Of a stretch of DNA of 64,000 nucleotides, positions 8,410 to 17,861 are shown one piece after another (the first letter of the stretch is position 1; each line of letters opens with the position of its first letter). Position numbers and translations under genes: made by a program. The DNA comes from Phocaeicola faecicola (GTDB lineage Bacteria > Bacteroidota > Bacteroidia > Bacteroidales > Bacteroidaceae), in assembly GCF_013618865.1 (NCBI RefSeq), contig NZ_JABSOE010000010.1:20633-84632 (forward strand), in the 5' to 3' direction. Below the pieces are notes generated by a model. The model made no database searches. It was not told the DNA's origin and was given only the letters and a program-made list of their open reading frames with translations.

Positions 8410-9936
8410 TTAATGTTTAAAGTGACGGATTCCAGTCAGTACCATAGCCACTCCATGTTCGTTGCAGTACTGGAAAGTCAGGTCGTCTCTTACCGATCCG
8501 CCCGGCTGGATAACTGCCTTGATACCTTCCTTGTCGGCCAGTTCCACACAGTCAGGGAACGGGAAGAAAGCATCGCTGGCCATTACGGCACCGTTCAGGT
8601 CGAATCCGAATGACTTGGCCTTTTCGATAGCCTGTTTCAAAGCATCTACACGTGAAGTCTGTCCCACACCGCTGGCATACAACTGTTTGCCCTTAGCCAG
8701 TACGATGGCATTACTCTTGCTCTGTTTTACAATCTTGTTGGCGAACAGCATATCTTCAATTTCAGCTGCAGTAGGCGCCTTTTCAGTTACCTGCTTCAGG
8801 TCTTCCGGAGTATGAGACTTCGTATCCTTGTCCTGAACCAGCACTCCGTTCAGCAAAGAGCGGAACTGCAGGGTAGGCAGTTCAGTTTCCTTACGAACCA
8901 GGATGATGCGGTTTTTCTTCTGAGTCAATATCTGAAGCGCATCTACGTCATAGTCCGGAGCAATGATAACTTCGAAGAACAGTTTGTTGATTTCTTCTGC
9001 AGTAGCCCGGTCTACAGGAGTATTGGTAATCAGTACACCACCGAATGCAGATACAGGGTCACCGGCCAGTGCATCCTTCCATGCTTCCAGCAAGGTAGGA
9101 CGTGAAGCCAGACCGCAGGCATTGTTGTGTTTCAGGATAGCGAAAGTAGTCTCACCCTTGAATTCATCGATCAGGTCGACAGCCGCATTGATGTCCAACA
9201 GGTTGTTGTAAGAGATTTCCTTACCGTGAATCTGGTCGAACATTGCACTCAGGTCACCGTAGAAAATACCTTTCTGATGCGGGTTCTCGCCGTAACGCAA
9301 CGTCTTCGGTTCTTCTACCGCACAACGGAATGCAGAGTGTTCACCTCCGTCAAACCAGTTGAAGATAGCCGAATCATAGTGAGAAGACACTGCAAACGCT
9401 TCTTTCGCAAACCAGCGGCGTTCTTCGCGTGTAGTCACCGCACCGTTTTCCGTAATGATATCCAGAAAAGGCTTATACTGTGCCTTGCTGGCTACGATTA
9501 CCACGTCATTGAAGTTCTTGGCAGCCGCACGGATCAAAGAGATACCACCTATATCGATCTTCTCGATGATGGCCTGTGCTTCCGCACCCGATGCAACCGT
9601 TGCTTCGAACGGATACAAGTCTACGATTACCAGGTCGATTTCAGGGATTTCATACTGAGCAATCTGCTGCTGGTCCTGTTCCAGTTCACGACGGCACAAA
9701 ATACCACCGAATACTTTCGGGTGAAGTGTCTTCACACGGCCACCCAGAATAGAAGGATAGCTGGTAAGGTCTTCCACAGCCTTGCAAGGATAACCCAGGC
9801 TTTCGATAAACTGACGTGTACCTCCTGTTGAGAGAAATTCCACGCCTTCTTCTGCTAAACGACGGATAATGGCATCCAGACCGTCCTTATGGTAAACCGA
9901 TACTAAAGCGGTCTTAATTCTCTTTGACTCTGACAT
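8410..9936 (-). CDS. purH: Bifunctional AICAR transformylase / IMP cyclohydrolase
   Basis: A 508-residue PurH. The N-terminal MGS-like IMP cyclohydrolase domain (about 1-200) shows LVSVYHKDGLD, EFLSTGGTRQF and the TLHPKVFGGIL block. The C-terminal transformylase domain has RYGENPHQKG, the KHNNACG motif and the final QPGGSVRDD block. It catalyses the last two steps of IMP synthesis, using 10-formyl-THF. It is slightly shorter than the E. coli enzyme (529), as usual in Bacteroides. A consensus -7 box on the minus strand at 9972-9965 gives a leader of about 22 bases. It heads the mre gene string. Confidence 0.98.
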   Translation of the reverse strand: MSESKRIKTALVSVYHKDGLDAIIRRLAEEGVEFLSTGGTRQFIESLGYPCKAVEDLTSYPSILGGRVKTLHPKVFGGILCRRELEQDQQQIAQYEIPEIDLVIVDLYPFEATVASGAEAQAIIEKIDIGGISLIRAAAKNFNDVVIVASKAQYKPFLDIITENGAVTTREERRWFAKEAFAVSSHYDSAIFNWFDGGEHSAFRCAVEEPKTLRYGENPHQKGIFYGDLSAMFDQIHGKEISYNNLLDINAAVDLIDEFKGETTFAILKHNNACGLASRPTLLEAWKDALAGDPVSAFGGVLITNTPVDRATAEEINKLFFEVIIAPDYDVDALQILTQKKNRIILVRKETELPTLQFRSLLNGVLVQDKDTKSHTPEDLKQVTEKAPTAAEIEDMLFANKIVKQSKSNAIVLAKGKQLYASGVGQTSRVDALKQAIEKAKSFGFDLNGAVMASDAFFPFPDCVELADKEGIKAVIQPGGSVRDDLTFQYCNEHGVAMVLTGIRHFKH

Positions 9937-9964
9937 TGCTATTAAGTTTTAAAATATTTGGATA

Positions 9965-9972
9965 CAAAGGTA
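9965..9972 (-). promoter_or_regulatory. Promoter -7 box for purH
   Basis: On the minus strand the sequence reads TACCTTTG, an exact match to the Bacteroides -7 consensus TAnnTTTG, 29 bases ahead of the purH ATG. The -33 element is poor. Confidence 0.7.
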
Positions 9973-10077
9973 CTAATTTTCGGGCGATAAACCCACTATA
10001 AAATAGTGAATTTATCTTTCTTTTACTTTGTAACACAAATGTAACATCTATGACATCTCAGTATAACATGTTTCATC

Positions 10078-10085
10078 TAGTTTTG
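10078..10085 (+). promoter_or_regulatory. Promoter -7 box for the phosphate permease
   Basis: TAGTTTTG matches TAnnTTTG exactly. The predicted transcription start is near 10092, 23 bases before the ATG. Confidence 0.65.
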
Positions 10086-10114
10086 CAGCCGAAAAAATAT
10101 CTCAAGTTAAACAT

Positions 10115-12409
10115 ATGGAAACCATTTATCTGGGAATAGTTATATTCCTTTTTATGCTGGCAATCTTTGATTTGCTGGTAGGTGTCAGCAACGACGCTGT
10201 CAATTTCATGAATTCAGCAGTGGGCGCCAAAGTGGCCCGGTACAAGACCATTATCATTGTAGCTGCTGCAGGAGTTTTCGCCGGAGCGATCATGAGTAAC
10301 GGAATGATGGATATCGCACGTCACGGCATCTTCCAACCGGTAAATTTCAGTTTCTACGAAATCATGTGTATCTTCCTTGCGGTGATGGTTACCGACGTGG
10401 TGCTGCTGGATGTGTTCAACACCTTGGGGCTCCCTACTTCGACCACCGTATCCATGGTTTTTGAATTGCTGGGAGGAACCTTCATTCTGGCCATTCTGAA
10501 AATCATCGGTGACGAGACCGGCCTGCTTACGCTGGGTGACATGATGAACACCGAAAAGGCACTTTCCGTCATCATGGGTATCTTCCTTTCGGTAGCCATC
10601 GCCTTCATCGCCGGAACACTTGTACAGTACATTTCCCGTCTGATTTTCAGCTTCAATTACAAAAAGAAACTTTCCTGGACCATTGGTATCTTCGGAGGTA
10701 TTTCAGTCACTTCTCTTTCTTATTTCGTCTTGATCAAAGGACTGAAAAGCGCTCCTTTCATGACACCCGAAGCAATGGGATGGATTGAGGCGAACACCAC
10801 CATGCTGGTGACTGCCTGCTTCCTTTTCTTCACTGCATTCATGCAGATTTTACACTGGTGCAAGGTCAACGTATTCCGCATCATCGTATTGCTCGGAACC
10901 TTCTCACTGGCACTTGCGTTTGCCGGCAACGACCTTGTCAACTTCATCGGAGTTCCTCTGGCAGGCTTCTCTGCGTATACCGACTATGTGGCCAACTCCA
11001 ACGGAGCCGGTGTACACGACTTCATGATGTCATCTCTTATGTCATCCGCACAAACACCCGCTATATTCTTGTTCTTGTCGGGCATTATCATGGTATATGC
11101 ACTGGCAACTTCCAAAAAAGCTAAAAATGTAATCAAAACGTCTGTCGACCTTGCCCGTCAGGAAGAAGGTGACGAAATGTTCGGTTCTTCTGCACTGGCA
11201 CGTACCATCGTACGCCGCGCGACCTCTATCAATGAGTTCATGGTTCGGGTCATCCCGGTGGGAGTACGCCGCTGGATTGACAGCCGTTTCAACAAAGATG
11301 AGGTGATTCTGGAAAACGGAGCAGCCTTCGATATGGTACGCGCTGCTGTGAACCTGGTACTCTCCGGATTGCTCATCATCATCGGAACCACCATGAAACT
11401 TCCGCTTTCTACTACTTACGTTACCTTTATCGTAGCCATGGGTACCTCACTGGCCGACCGCGCCTGGGGACGTGAAAGCGCAGTTTACCGTATCACCGGT
11501 ATGTTGTCTGTCATCGGAGGATGGTTCATCACTGCCTTCGTAGCCTTCACCATCTGTGCCCTGGTTACTGCCATCATGTTCTATACCAGCTTCGTAGGTA
11601 TGTTCATCTTCATCGGTGTTGCCGTATTCCTGCTGGTACGCAGCCACATACAGTATGGCAAGAAAGAAAAGGCCGAACATCAGGATGATATCTTCAAGCG
11701 CATGATGCAGAGCAAAGACAAGGGAGAAATCCTTACCCTGCTCCGTATGCACTTCCAGGAAACAATGACCAGCTACCTGCGCTTCAGCGAAGAAAGCTAT
11801 GTGAAGATTACTGACGGATTCATCAACGAAGACCTCAAATTGCTGAAAAAGGCGATGAATGCCGCAGACGAGCAGAAGAAAATGCTCAAGAAACGCCGCC
11901 GTAAGGAAATTCTGGGATTGCGCCGTATTCCTATCACGGTAGCCATTGAAAAGAATACCTGGTTCCACCTGGGCAGCAACAGTTGCGAACAGATGCTGTA
12001 CTGCTTGAAGCGTATCTGTGAGCCTTGCAAGGAACACGTAGACAACAACTTCAATCCGATTTCAAAAGAGAGCATTGCAGAGTTCCTGCCGATCAGAGAA
12101 GAGCTCTGTACGCTGATGGAACGGACTTGTGCATCGATTGAAGCCAACAACTACAGCGAGGCTGACGACATCCTGGTAAAGGGAGATGCCTTGAAAAATA
12201 AGATTTCGGCACTGCGTAAACAGCAGATGAATCACATGCAGGAGGCCGACAGCACCAGCCTGAAAGCTTCAATGGTATACCTGAACATCCTTCAGGAATC
12301 ACAGGAGCTGGTAAGTATCTGGCGACACTTGCTCCGCGCAAGCCGCTTCTTCCAGAGCGACTACGTTCCTCAGGAAGTACAGCAACAGGCTGCACTGGTA
12401 CGCGAATAA
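10115..12409 (+). CDS. Inorganic phosphate transporter (Pit/Pho4 family) with PhoU-like tail
   Basis: A 764-residue protein. The membrane part has the paired Pho4 signatures GVSNDAVNFMNSAVGAKVA near the N-terminus and GNDLVNFIGVPLAG in the second half, each marking one half of the inverted repeat, plus GLPTSTTVS and LPLSTTYVTF blocks. About 12 membrane segments end near residue 510. The remaining 250 residues are hydrophilic, helical and charged, resembling a PhoU/DUF47-type domain that could gate transport or bind metal-phosphate. It is a low-affinity, cation-coupled phosphate importer by family. It stands alone with its own promoter and a strong terminator. Whether the tail is truly PhoU-related needs a profile search. 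Confidence 0.92.
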   Translation: METIYLGIVIFLFMLAIFDLLVGVSNDAVNFMNSAVGAKVARYKTIIIVAAAGVFAGAIMSNGMMDIARHGIFQPVNFSFYEIMCIFLAVMVTDVVLLDVFNTLGLPTSTTVSMVFELLGGTFILAILKIIGDETGLLTLGDMMNTEKALSVIMGIFLSVAIAFIAGTLVQYISRLIFSFNYKKKLSWTIGIFGGISVTSLSYFVLIKGLKSAPFMTPEAMGWIEANTTMLVTACFLFFTAFMQILHWCKVNVFRIIVLLGTFSLALAFAGNDLVNFIGVPLAGFSAYTDYVANSNGAGVHDFMMSSLMSSAQTPAIFLFLSGIIMVYALATSKKAKNVIKTSVDLARQEEGDEMFGSSALARTIVRRATSINEFMVRVIPVGVRRWIDSRFNKDEVILENGAAFDMVRAAVNLVLSGLLIIIGTTMKLPLSTTYVTFIVAMGTSLADRAWGRESAVYRITGMLSVIGGWFITAFVAFTICALVTAIMFYTSFVGMFIFIGVAVFLLVRSHIQYGKKEKAEHQDDIFKRMMQSKDKGEILTLLRMHFQETMTSYLRFSEESYVKITDGFINEDLKLLKKAMNAADEQKKMLKKRRRKEILGLRRIPITVAIEKNTWFHLGSNSCEQMLYCLKRICEPCKEHVDNNFNPISKESIAEFLPIREELCTLMERTCASIEANNYSEADDILVKGDALKNKISALRKQQMNHMQEADSTSLKASMVYLNILQESQELVSIWRHLLRASRFFQSDYVPQEVQQQAALVRE

Positions 12410-12442
12410 TGCATAGGTAATATATTCCGTCATTCAAACGGA

Positions 12443-12490
12443 AAGAGCCCCGTGGAAAGTCGTTTACGACTGATCCACGGGGTTTCTTTT
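12443..12490 (+). terminator. Terminator of the phosphate permease gene
   Basis: CCCCGTGGA (12448-12456) pairs with TCCACGGGG (12474-12482); the inner bases AGTCG/CGACT extend the stem. A T-rich run TTTCTTTTT follows. Confidence 0.85.
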
Positions 12491-12834
12491 TGCCTTTGCT
12501 TTCCTCATCGGAAAGCTCCCCTTCATATCTTTCATTTCGAAAACCGGCTTCCGAAATCGTTTATCCACATCATTCTCCACAGGTTGTCACCAATACAGGC
12601 AATCCGCCGACATCCTCTCCGAGAAGCTTCCCGCCGGCATCCTTTTAACAGAAACAGCTGCAAGGCCAATGGCATAAAAGTTTCCTGATTGTGAAACTCC
12701 GGTTGCACGTCCATGCAACTTTTGTTGCACAACCAGGAAACTCCAGTTGCATAATCAGGTTACTTCCAGCCTAAGCCATTCACTTTCCCCACAAGCGTCT
12801 TCCCGCTTCTTCCCGTTTGCCTGCAGACACCATG
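12491..12834. other. Intergenic region without a supported gene
   Basis: The convergent gap between the permease and the polysaccharide locus is 500 bp. Apart from the two terminators and the short repeat cluster at 12680-12760 I see nothing in it: small open frames on both strands lack start signals and family resemblance. Confidence 0.6.
12680..12760. repeat. Palindromic intergenic repeat (GTTGCA type)
   Basis: GTTTCCTG (12680-12687) and CAGGAAAC (12734-12741) are inverted. GAAACTCCGGTTGCA (12693-12707) and GAAACTCCAGTTGCA (12737-12751) are direct copies. GTTGCA/TGCAAC (12702-12719) form an inner hairpin. It resembles in style the clusters at 36892 and 62431. Confidence 0.6.
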
Positions 12835-12878
12835 AAAAAACAGTGAGGGACAGCACGATAGCATCGGCTGCCCCTCAC
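12835..12878 (-). terminator. Terminator of the polysaccharide utilisation locus
   Basis: On the minus strand GTGAGGGGCAGC pairs with GCTGTCCCTCAC (one G-U) and is followed by a run of six T. It lies just after the last gene of the locus. Confidence 0.85.
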
Positions 12879-12909
12879 CCCACTTATGATTTTACCTTAA
12901 ATTATAGAA

Positions 12910-13827
12910 TCATTGATACATATAAACCGAGAAGCTCATTATATCTACTCGTCCCGGCACATTAATCATCTGATATTTCAGGAAACGAGTATCCACTCTT
13001 TCGTCCAGTTTAACGGTCTGAGTAGATCCACTGGTATCAAACTGTCCCAATGAAACCCAATCCAAGCCATCATCTGAACGGAACAGTTCTATTTTAGTCG
13101 GAGCATAAGAGGCTCCCCAGTGCCTAGTCTGAATACCTGATACTGTCTTGACAGTCTTGAAATCGACAGTAAACCAGAAAGGAACTCCATCGGTAGCCAC
13201 ATCACTGCTTCCGGTACCGGCTACTGAATTGGCATTGGCATTTTCCACACCATCCATGAAGGTGAAGATCCATTCAGTCGGAGTAGAAACCAGCTGCTCC
13301 TGTTTCGGTCTTTCTGCAGCTTTTACAATCTTGAATGAGAACTTCTGGTTGAACTGGCTGAGAGCCACGTCATCGTCGGCACAGCTCATGCCTTTTACAT
13401 TAATGTCGAGCGTATATTCAGCAGCATCTTTCACCTTTTCAAGTTCCGACCAGTCGGTAATACTCAATGTTACCGGTTCAGAATTTTTCTGACCCGCCTT
13501 GATTACCATAGACTGTGCACTCAGTGCGATTTTATCCTCACTGACAGGAAGAGTAGTTGTAACTGCAAAGTCAACCGTTACATCCTGTTCTACCACTTCT
13601 GTCGCATAAGCCATAAAGGAGAATTCCATGGTTCCTTCTATACCCGATCCCTCAGCATGAGTCAGGTTAAAGGTAGTTGGAACAGGTCTCAGATAATCAG
13701 CCTGAAGCAATGAGACATAAGTCATATCCCATTCGTTCAAAACTTCCTCATCGTCATCGCATGAAGCCAAGGGGACAGTTCCGCCTATGAAAGCGGCCAT
13801 CAATATATATTGAAAAAACTTTTTCAT
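12910..13827 (-). CDS. Surface lipoprotein with DUF1735-like and discoidin (F5/8 type C) domains
   Basis: A 305-residue lipoprotein, lipobox LASCD near residue 23. Residues about 35-165 form an all-beta domain resembling DUF1735 (BT_3987-type N-terminal domain). Residues about 180-305 look like an F5/8 type C/discoidin module, a galactose-binding-like fold (PFWFTVDFKTVKTVSGIQTRHW, then FRSDDGLDWVSLGQF). Such proteins are surface glycan-binding proteins in Bacteroides polysaccharide loci. It is the last gene of the SusC-SusD-GH18 operon, 79 bp after the LamG gene, and is followed by a terminator. I see no catalytic motif. A role in capturing N-glycans or glycoproteins is an inference from the neighbouring GH18. 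Confidence 0.8.
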   Translation of the reverse strand: MKKFFQYILMAAFIGGTVPLASCDDDEEVLNEWDMTYVSLLQADYLRPVPTTFNLTHAEGSGIEGTMEFSFMAYATEVVEQDVTVDFAVTTTLPVSEDKIALSAQSMVIKAGQKNSEPVTLSITDWSELEKVKDAAEYTLDINVKGMSCADDDVALSQFNQKFSFKIVKAAERPKQEQLVSTPTEWIFTFMDGVENANANSVAGTGSSDVATDGVPFWFTVDFKTVKTVSGIQTRHWGASYAPTKIELFRSDDGLDWVSLGQFDTSGSTQTVKLDERVDTRFLKYQMINVPGRVDIMSFSVYMYQ

Positions 13828-13906
13828 AAACTATTACTTTCTGTATGCAAGTCCATGATTTTAATGCAATAAAACCATGAACTTGCGGTAAGTTAATTAT
13901 TAATGA

Positions 13907-15109
13907 TTATTTAGGCCACTCAGTAGATGTATCTGTAGACAAGATACCGTCTACCCAAGTCACCTTCTGGTTAGTAGCCAGTGAATGATTCTTTCCGGTA
14001 GCATCTTCGAATGAATTTCCAGAACCTTCATTCAAGCGCCAGTAAGCTTCCAGACCGCTTGATTTCGGACTAACCTGTGTCATACTGTTCTGGATCTGTG
14101 CAGCAGAACGAGCTACTGACCAGATACGGGCTTCACTGATCAGAATCTTACAGTTGCCCCACCAGCCACTCTGGTTACCGTCACCGTCAGTGAACCAGTT
14201 TACAGCCTTGAAGGTCTTACAAGCATCCGAGCATGCCAGCATACCACTGTCGACACCGTTGATATAAATACGATAGTTCATACCGTCGAAAGTAACTGCC
14301 AGGTGCTGCCACTTGTTGACTTCAAAATGATGAGTCGGGTTTACATAACCATTGTGCAGCTGGATCTGAACCAAAGAATGCAGCGGATGATCCGGACTTT
14401 CCGCATTCGGGTCTTCAAATCTCAACAGGATATAGCGTCCGTCTCCGTCATCAGTAGAGAATACCGCACGGTTTCGGTTGCCTGTATCACTGATCTGGAA
14501 ACGAACTTCAATAGTGTACTGTGAATAAGTTTCCGGATTGTCGATATAACTCTGAGAGAAGAGTTTGGCACCACCTGTAAACATCGGAGCAGAGAAACGG
14601 ATGATACTTTCAGCCAGAATGACAAAAGTACCTGTATTTTCCATTACCGGATAAGCACCGTCTTTTGAAACCAGACGTACAGGCAAAGCATATGATTCAC
14701 CTGATTTCATCATTTCATCAGAGAAGGGTTCCAATACCACCTTCGTTTCAGAAGCATTATACTGACCGGCTTCGATGACAATATCTTCCGGCAATACATA
14801 CTGTCCTTCTGGCATAGTAATATAGCTGGTACCGTTAATACGGTTATATTCATCCAATACCGAAGAATCTACCTCCAGTTTAAAGTGGCTGTCCATGGCA
14901 GCAGCGTCACTCACATGGATATCCAGTGTAGTAGAACTCTCGTTATTTACATCTACGTTCACTTTCACGCTTGTACCCGACAAAGCCTCATTGATATAAG
15001 CATGGGTATCCAGCGTATTGTATTTCGCATCATCGCAAGATGTCAATCCCCCCAATCCTACAAATAAAACCGAGAGAAGACATATTTTCATATAATTTTT
15101 CCGTTTCAT
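13907..15109 (-). CDS. DUF1735 and LamG-like domain lipoprotein
   Basis: A 400-residue lipoprotein with lipobox LTSCD (Cys25). Residues about 30-170 are a DUF1735 domain (YNTLDTHAYINEAL start, then the SSVLDEYNRINGTSY block). Residues about 175-390 are a LamG/concanavalin-like domain with WQHLAVTFDGMNYRIYINGV and ISEARIWSVARSAAQI, the classic laminin-G signatures. It has no visible hydrolase motif, so it is probably a surface glycan-binding protein that presents the substrate to the GH18 enzyme encoded 8 bp upstream. Similar DUF1735-LamG proteins sit next to GH18 endoglycosidases in known B. thetaiotaomicron N-glycan loci. Confidence 0.85.
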   Translation of the reverse strand: MKRKNYMKICLLSVLFVGLGGLTSCDDAKYNTLDTHAYINEALSGTSVKVNVDVNNESSTTLDIHVSDAAAMDSHFKLEVDSSVLDEYNRINGTSYITMPEGQYVLPEDIVIEAGQYNASETKVVLEPFSDEMMKSGESYALPVRLVSKDGAYPVMENTGTFVILAESIIRFSAPMFTGGAKLFSQSYIDNPETYSQYTIEVRFQISDTGNRNRAVFSTDDGDGRYILLRFEDPNAESPDHPLHSLVQIQLHNGYVNPTHHFEVNKWQHLAVTFDGMNYRIYINGVDSGMLACSDACKTFKAVNWFTDGDGNQSGWWGNCKILISEARIWSVARSAAQIQNSMTQVSPKSSGLEAYWRLNEGSGNSFEDATGKNHSLATNQKVTWVDGILSTDTSTEWPK

Positions 15110-15117
15110 AATATTAT

Positions 15118-16269
15118 CTATTTTTTAAGTAAAGAATGACCCGACGGGTTCATAATCTGAATAGCATTTCTCAAGTTCTTGTACTCCGGATTGGTTCCGA
15201 ATTCAGCTTCCATATGGTAAGTACCTACTCCCGCTTTCCGGAAGCCGTTACGCGGCTGCCAGCGTGCAAAGCCTTCCAGAGACTTCATGCTGTTTCCCCA
15301 ACGGTCAGTATAGTTATATCCACCGTTCATTGCCACATCGACTGCTTCAAAGTTTTCGGTCATAATGGTCATGTTAGTAACTTTTTTCTCACCCAGTACT
15401 TCACCGAAAGTTTCCACCAATCCGCATTTATAGGCTCCATAGCCTCCCAGAAGACGTCCGTCCAAGTTATTGTCACTTCCTGAGTTGTAAGCCTGAATGA
15501 CAAAATAGTCAAAATAAGCTCCCAGTTCCGGTCTGTCGTTCATACTCTGCGGTTCACCGTCAATCAACAGCAGTTTTCCAGTACCCGACTTCGGGCCAAA
15601 ATATTTACCCAGTTCATCAAGGAAAATCGCAAAGTTTTCATTGTTGGCATAATGTCCTCCCGAACCCGGCTTAATCAGGTTACCCACATGCGGTCCGGCA
15701 TTCGGTTCGTAATCAATATCAAATCCGTCGTAGCCATACAGATTCAGAGTATCTGCCACAGCCCGCGCATATTTACGGATAGAAGCCTCAACTGCCGCCT
15801 GGTCACTTTCGTCAGAAGGGAATCCCCAGAACTCATTGACCGCATTGCGGTATTCCTGACCTTCCAGTCCCTCACCTACATAAGACGGGGTAAAACCGTC
15901 ACCTACATAAGCCAGGATTCTACAGAAAACCACCTTGGTACCTTTCACCTGCTGTACAAACTGCATGTCGCGCTTCTGTGCTTCAGAAAGTCCCAAACCG
16001 TTATCCCAGATAGACACGATGTCTACACTGTCCGGGATTCCGGCAAGTGATTTCTTCATAAAGGCACCTTCACCGCTCCAGCCTCCGAACCAGCCGAATG
16101 CAAGTTGGTGATCGCTTCTCTTATACTCACGCAAAGCTTCATAATATTCTTCAGAAGTGATGTCTTCGGGGAAGACCTCAGCCTCTACATCCGTCCAGTC
16201 ACTGCAACTCGTCATGAAAGAAGTTGCCAATGACAACAATAAAGTAGGTAATAAATGTATTTTTTTCAT
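15118..16269 (-). CDS. GH18 endo-beta-N-acetylglucosaminidase-like lipoprotein
   Basis: A 383-residue lipoprotein (lipobox MTSCS, Cys22) with a GH18 TIM barrel. The catalytic signature DxxDxDxE is complete: Asp181-Gly-Phe-Asp184-Ile-Asp186-Tyr-Glu188, with Glu188 the acid/base. A later YFDYFVIQAYNSG block supplies the usual Tyr of the substrate-assisted mechanism. Enzymes of this kind cut between the two GlcNAc residues of the N-glycan core. The complete motif argues against a non-catalytic, binding-only member. It is the third gene of the locus, after SusC and SusD. Chitinase activity is the main alternative, but surface GH18 lipoproteins in this five-gene setting are usually N-glycan endoglycosidases. 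Confidence 0.88.
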   Translation of the reverse strand: MKKIHLLPTLLLSLATSFMTSCSDWTDVEAEVFPEDITSEEYYEALREYKRSDHQLAFGWFGGWSGEGAFMKKSLAGIPDSVDIVSIWDNGLGLSEAQKRDMQFVQQVKGTKVVFCRILAYVGDGFTPSYVGEGLEGQEYRNAVNEFWGFPSDESDQAAVEASIRKYARAVADTLNLYGYDGFDIDYEPNAGPHVGNLIKPGSGGHYANNENFAIFLDELGKYFGPKSGTGKLLLIDGEPQSMNDRPELGAYFDYFVIQAYNSGSDNNLDGRLLGGYGAYKCGLVETFGEVLGEKKVTNMTIMTENFEAVDVAMNGGYNYTDRWGNSMKSLEGFARWQPRNGFRKAGVGTYHMEAEFGTNPEYKNLRNAIQIMNPSGHSLLKK

Positions 16270-16296
16270 ACCGTTGTTTTCATTTAAGTTTGTTTA

Positions 16297-17853
16297 TTAA
16301 TCCTTCTTTGCCCATTTCAGGTCGGTAGCAGGCGTATCATTTCCACCCAAATCCAATGCACCCTGATCGCAGTTTGCCTTATTATTCTGTTTTTCAGTGT
16401 AAGGGAATGCCAGACGGCGGGCACCTCTGGATGTACTTACCACTCCGTCAGAAAGGTTATCGATACAAGGATAGAATTCCGGATAACCGGTACGGCGCTG
16501 TTCGGCCCAAGCTTCCAGACCCAACGGATAGTTGGCAATCCATTTCTGAGTAATGATGCGCTGGAAGTTTTTACCTGTAAGTGTATTGTCTGCATCATCC
16601 CATTTTACACAAACGGTATTTGAGATAGTTGCCGGAGCCTTCTGTACATTATCACTTACGTGAGTAACAGTCGGTACAGTCTCATCAGTCAGGTAATCAG
16701 CAGCAGAAACGCCATACTGAGACATTGAAAGCGTAATACCTTCTTCATAATATTCCTTGGCAGTTTTCGAACCCACATTCCAGCCACGCAACTTACCTTC
16801 TGCGCGCAAGAAAGCAGTTTCGGCAGCACAGAATACCAACAGTTTATCCGAGCCGGAAATGTTTGGAGTAGAGTATCCACCCGCATCAGCCTTTGCAAAA
16901 TCCTTGTCACCCATACGCATACCTGCATACTGTCCGTTCAATCCTGCAATAGTAGAAGCATTGAAATACTTGGCAGCACGCGGATCCTTATAGGCAGCCA
17001 TATAGTCCACGATATTTGCATTTACACGCAAGTCACCCCAGGAAACAGCAGCCAGCTGATAAGGATTGGTCTGAGTACCACAATCCATCATGGCATTATC
17101 GTTATTAGCTTCAATCAAACCGGCTTTATGTGAGGTTGCAGCTTCGGCAGCTTCCTTAGCTACATCCGGCAAGAAAGAGCTGATACGCATTGCCACACGC
17201 AGACGCATAGAGTTCGCCAGTTTTGCCCAGCTGGCATAGTTGCCGGCAAATACAGGGTCATTGGCACCCAGCGGAGCATTTCCGTTGGTTTCTACATGAT
17301 AGTTATACAACACTTCTGCCGCATTGGCCAAGTCCTCCAGGATTGCCTTATATACCTGTTCCTGCGTATCATAAGACACATAGAAGTTACCTTTCTTTAC
17401 CTGGCTGTAAGGCATCGGGCCGTATGTATCAGCAATGCGCAACATATTGATGGCACGTATCATACAAGCAAATGCATAGTAGTGTCCAGATGAATTGGTA
17501 GCTTCCTTAACCTGGAAGAAGTTACCGTAAATCTTCTGGAAGTTAGTGTTCCAGGGAGATGCGTTCCATGCATCACTCTGATTATAAGTACCGAAGTTAG
17601 TGCCACTCCATACATTAGAAGCACAGAAATATCCTCCGTACTGTCCGACCATCTGATCCTGCATCTGTGAGTCATTCTGCTGGATATTGACAATTGTCTC
17701 TATCATTGACTTCATCAATGTGGCAGGGTCAGCCTCATGAATCTGATACTGATTCGTATTATATTCTTCAAACTTGTCCGTACAGCTTCCTACCATAAGC
17801 AGTAAAGCAGCACCAGCTGTTATATTTCTTATAAATTTTTTCATGACCTTCAT
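16297..17853 (-). CDS. SusD/RagB-family outer-membrane nutrient-binding lipoprotein
   Basis: A 518-residue SusD-like lipoprotein with lipobox VGSCT (Cys24). The N-terminal FEEYNTNQYQIHEADP, the TPR-like helices with YDTQEQVYKAILEDLANA, and the C-terminal ITQKWIANYPLGLEAWAEQRRTG block place it in the SusD_2/RagB-like group. It forms the lid on the SusC transporter and binds glycan at the cell surface. It lies 8 bp downstream of susC and 27 bp upstream of the GH18 gene, so all are co-transcribed. The glycan it binds cannot be read from the sequence; N-glycan fragments are inferred from the enzyme. Confidence 0.95.
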   Translation of the reverse strand: MKVMKKFIRNITAGAALLLMVGSCTDKFEEYNTNQYQIHEADPATLMKSMIETIVNIQQNDSQMQDQMVGQYGGYFCASNVWSGTNFGTYNQSDAWNASPWNTNFQKIYGNFFQVKEATNSSGHYYAFACMIRAINMLRIADTYGPMPYSQVKKGNFYVSYDTQEQVYKAILEDLANAAEVLYNYHVETNGNAPLGANDPVFAGNYASWAKLANSMRLRVAMRISSFLPDVAKEAAEAATSHKAGLIEANNDNAMMDCGTQTNPYQLAAVSWGDLRVNANIVDYMAAYKDPRAAKYFNASTIAGLNGQYAGMRMGDKDFAKADAGGYSTPNISGSDKLLVFCAAETAFLRAEGKLRGWNVGSKTAKEYYEEGITLSMSQYGVSAADYLTDETVPTVTHVSDNVQKAPATISNTVCVKWDDADNTLTGKNFQRIITQKWIANYPLGLEAWAEQRRTGYPEFYPCIDNLSDGVVSTSRGARRLAFPYTEKQNNKANCDQGALDLGGNDTPATDLKWAKKD

Positions 17854-17861
17854 TATAACCT

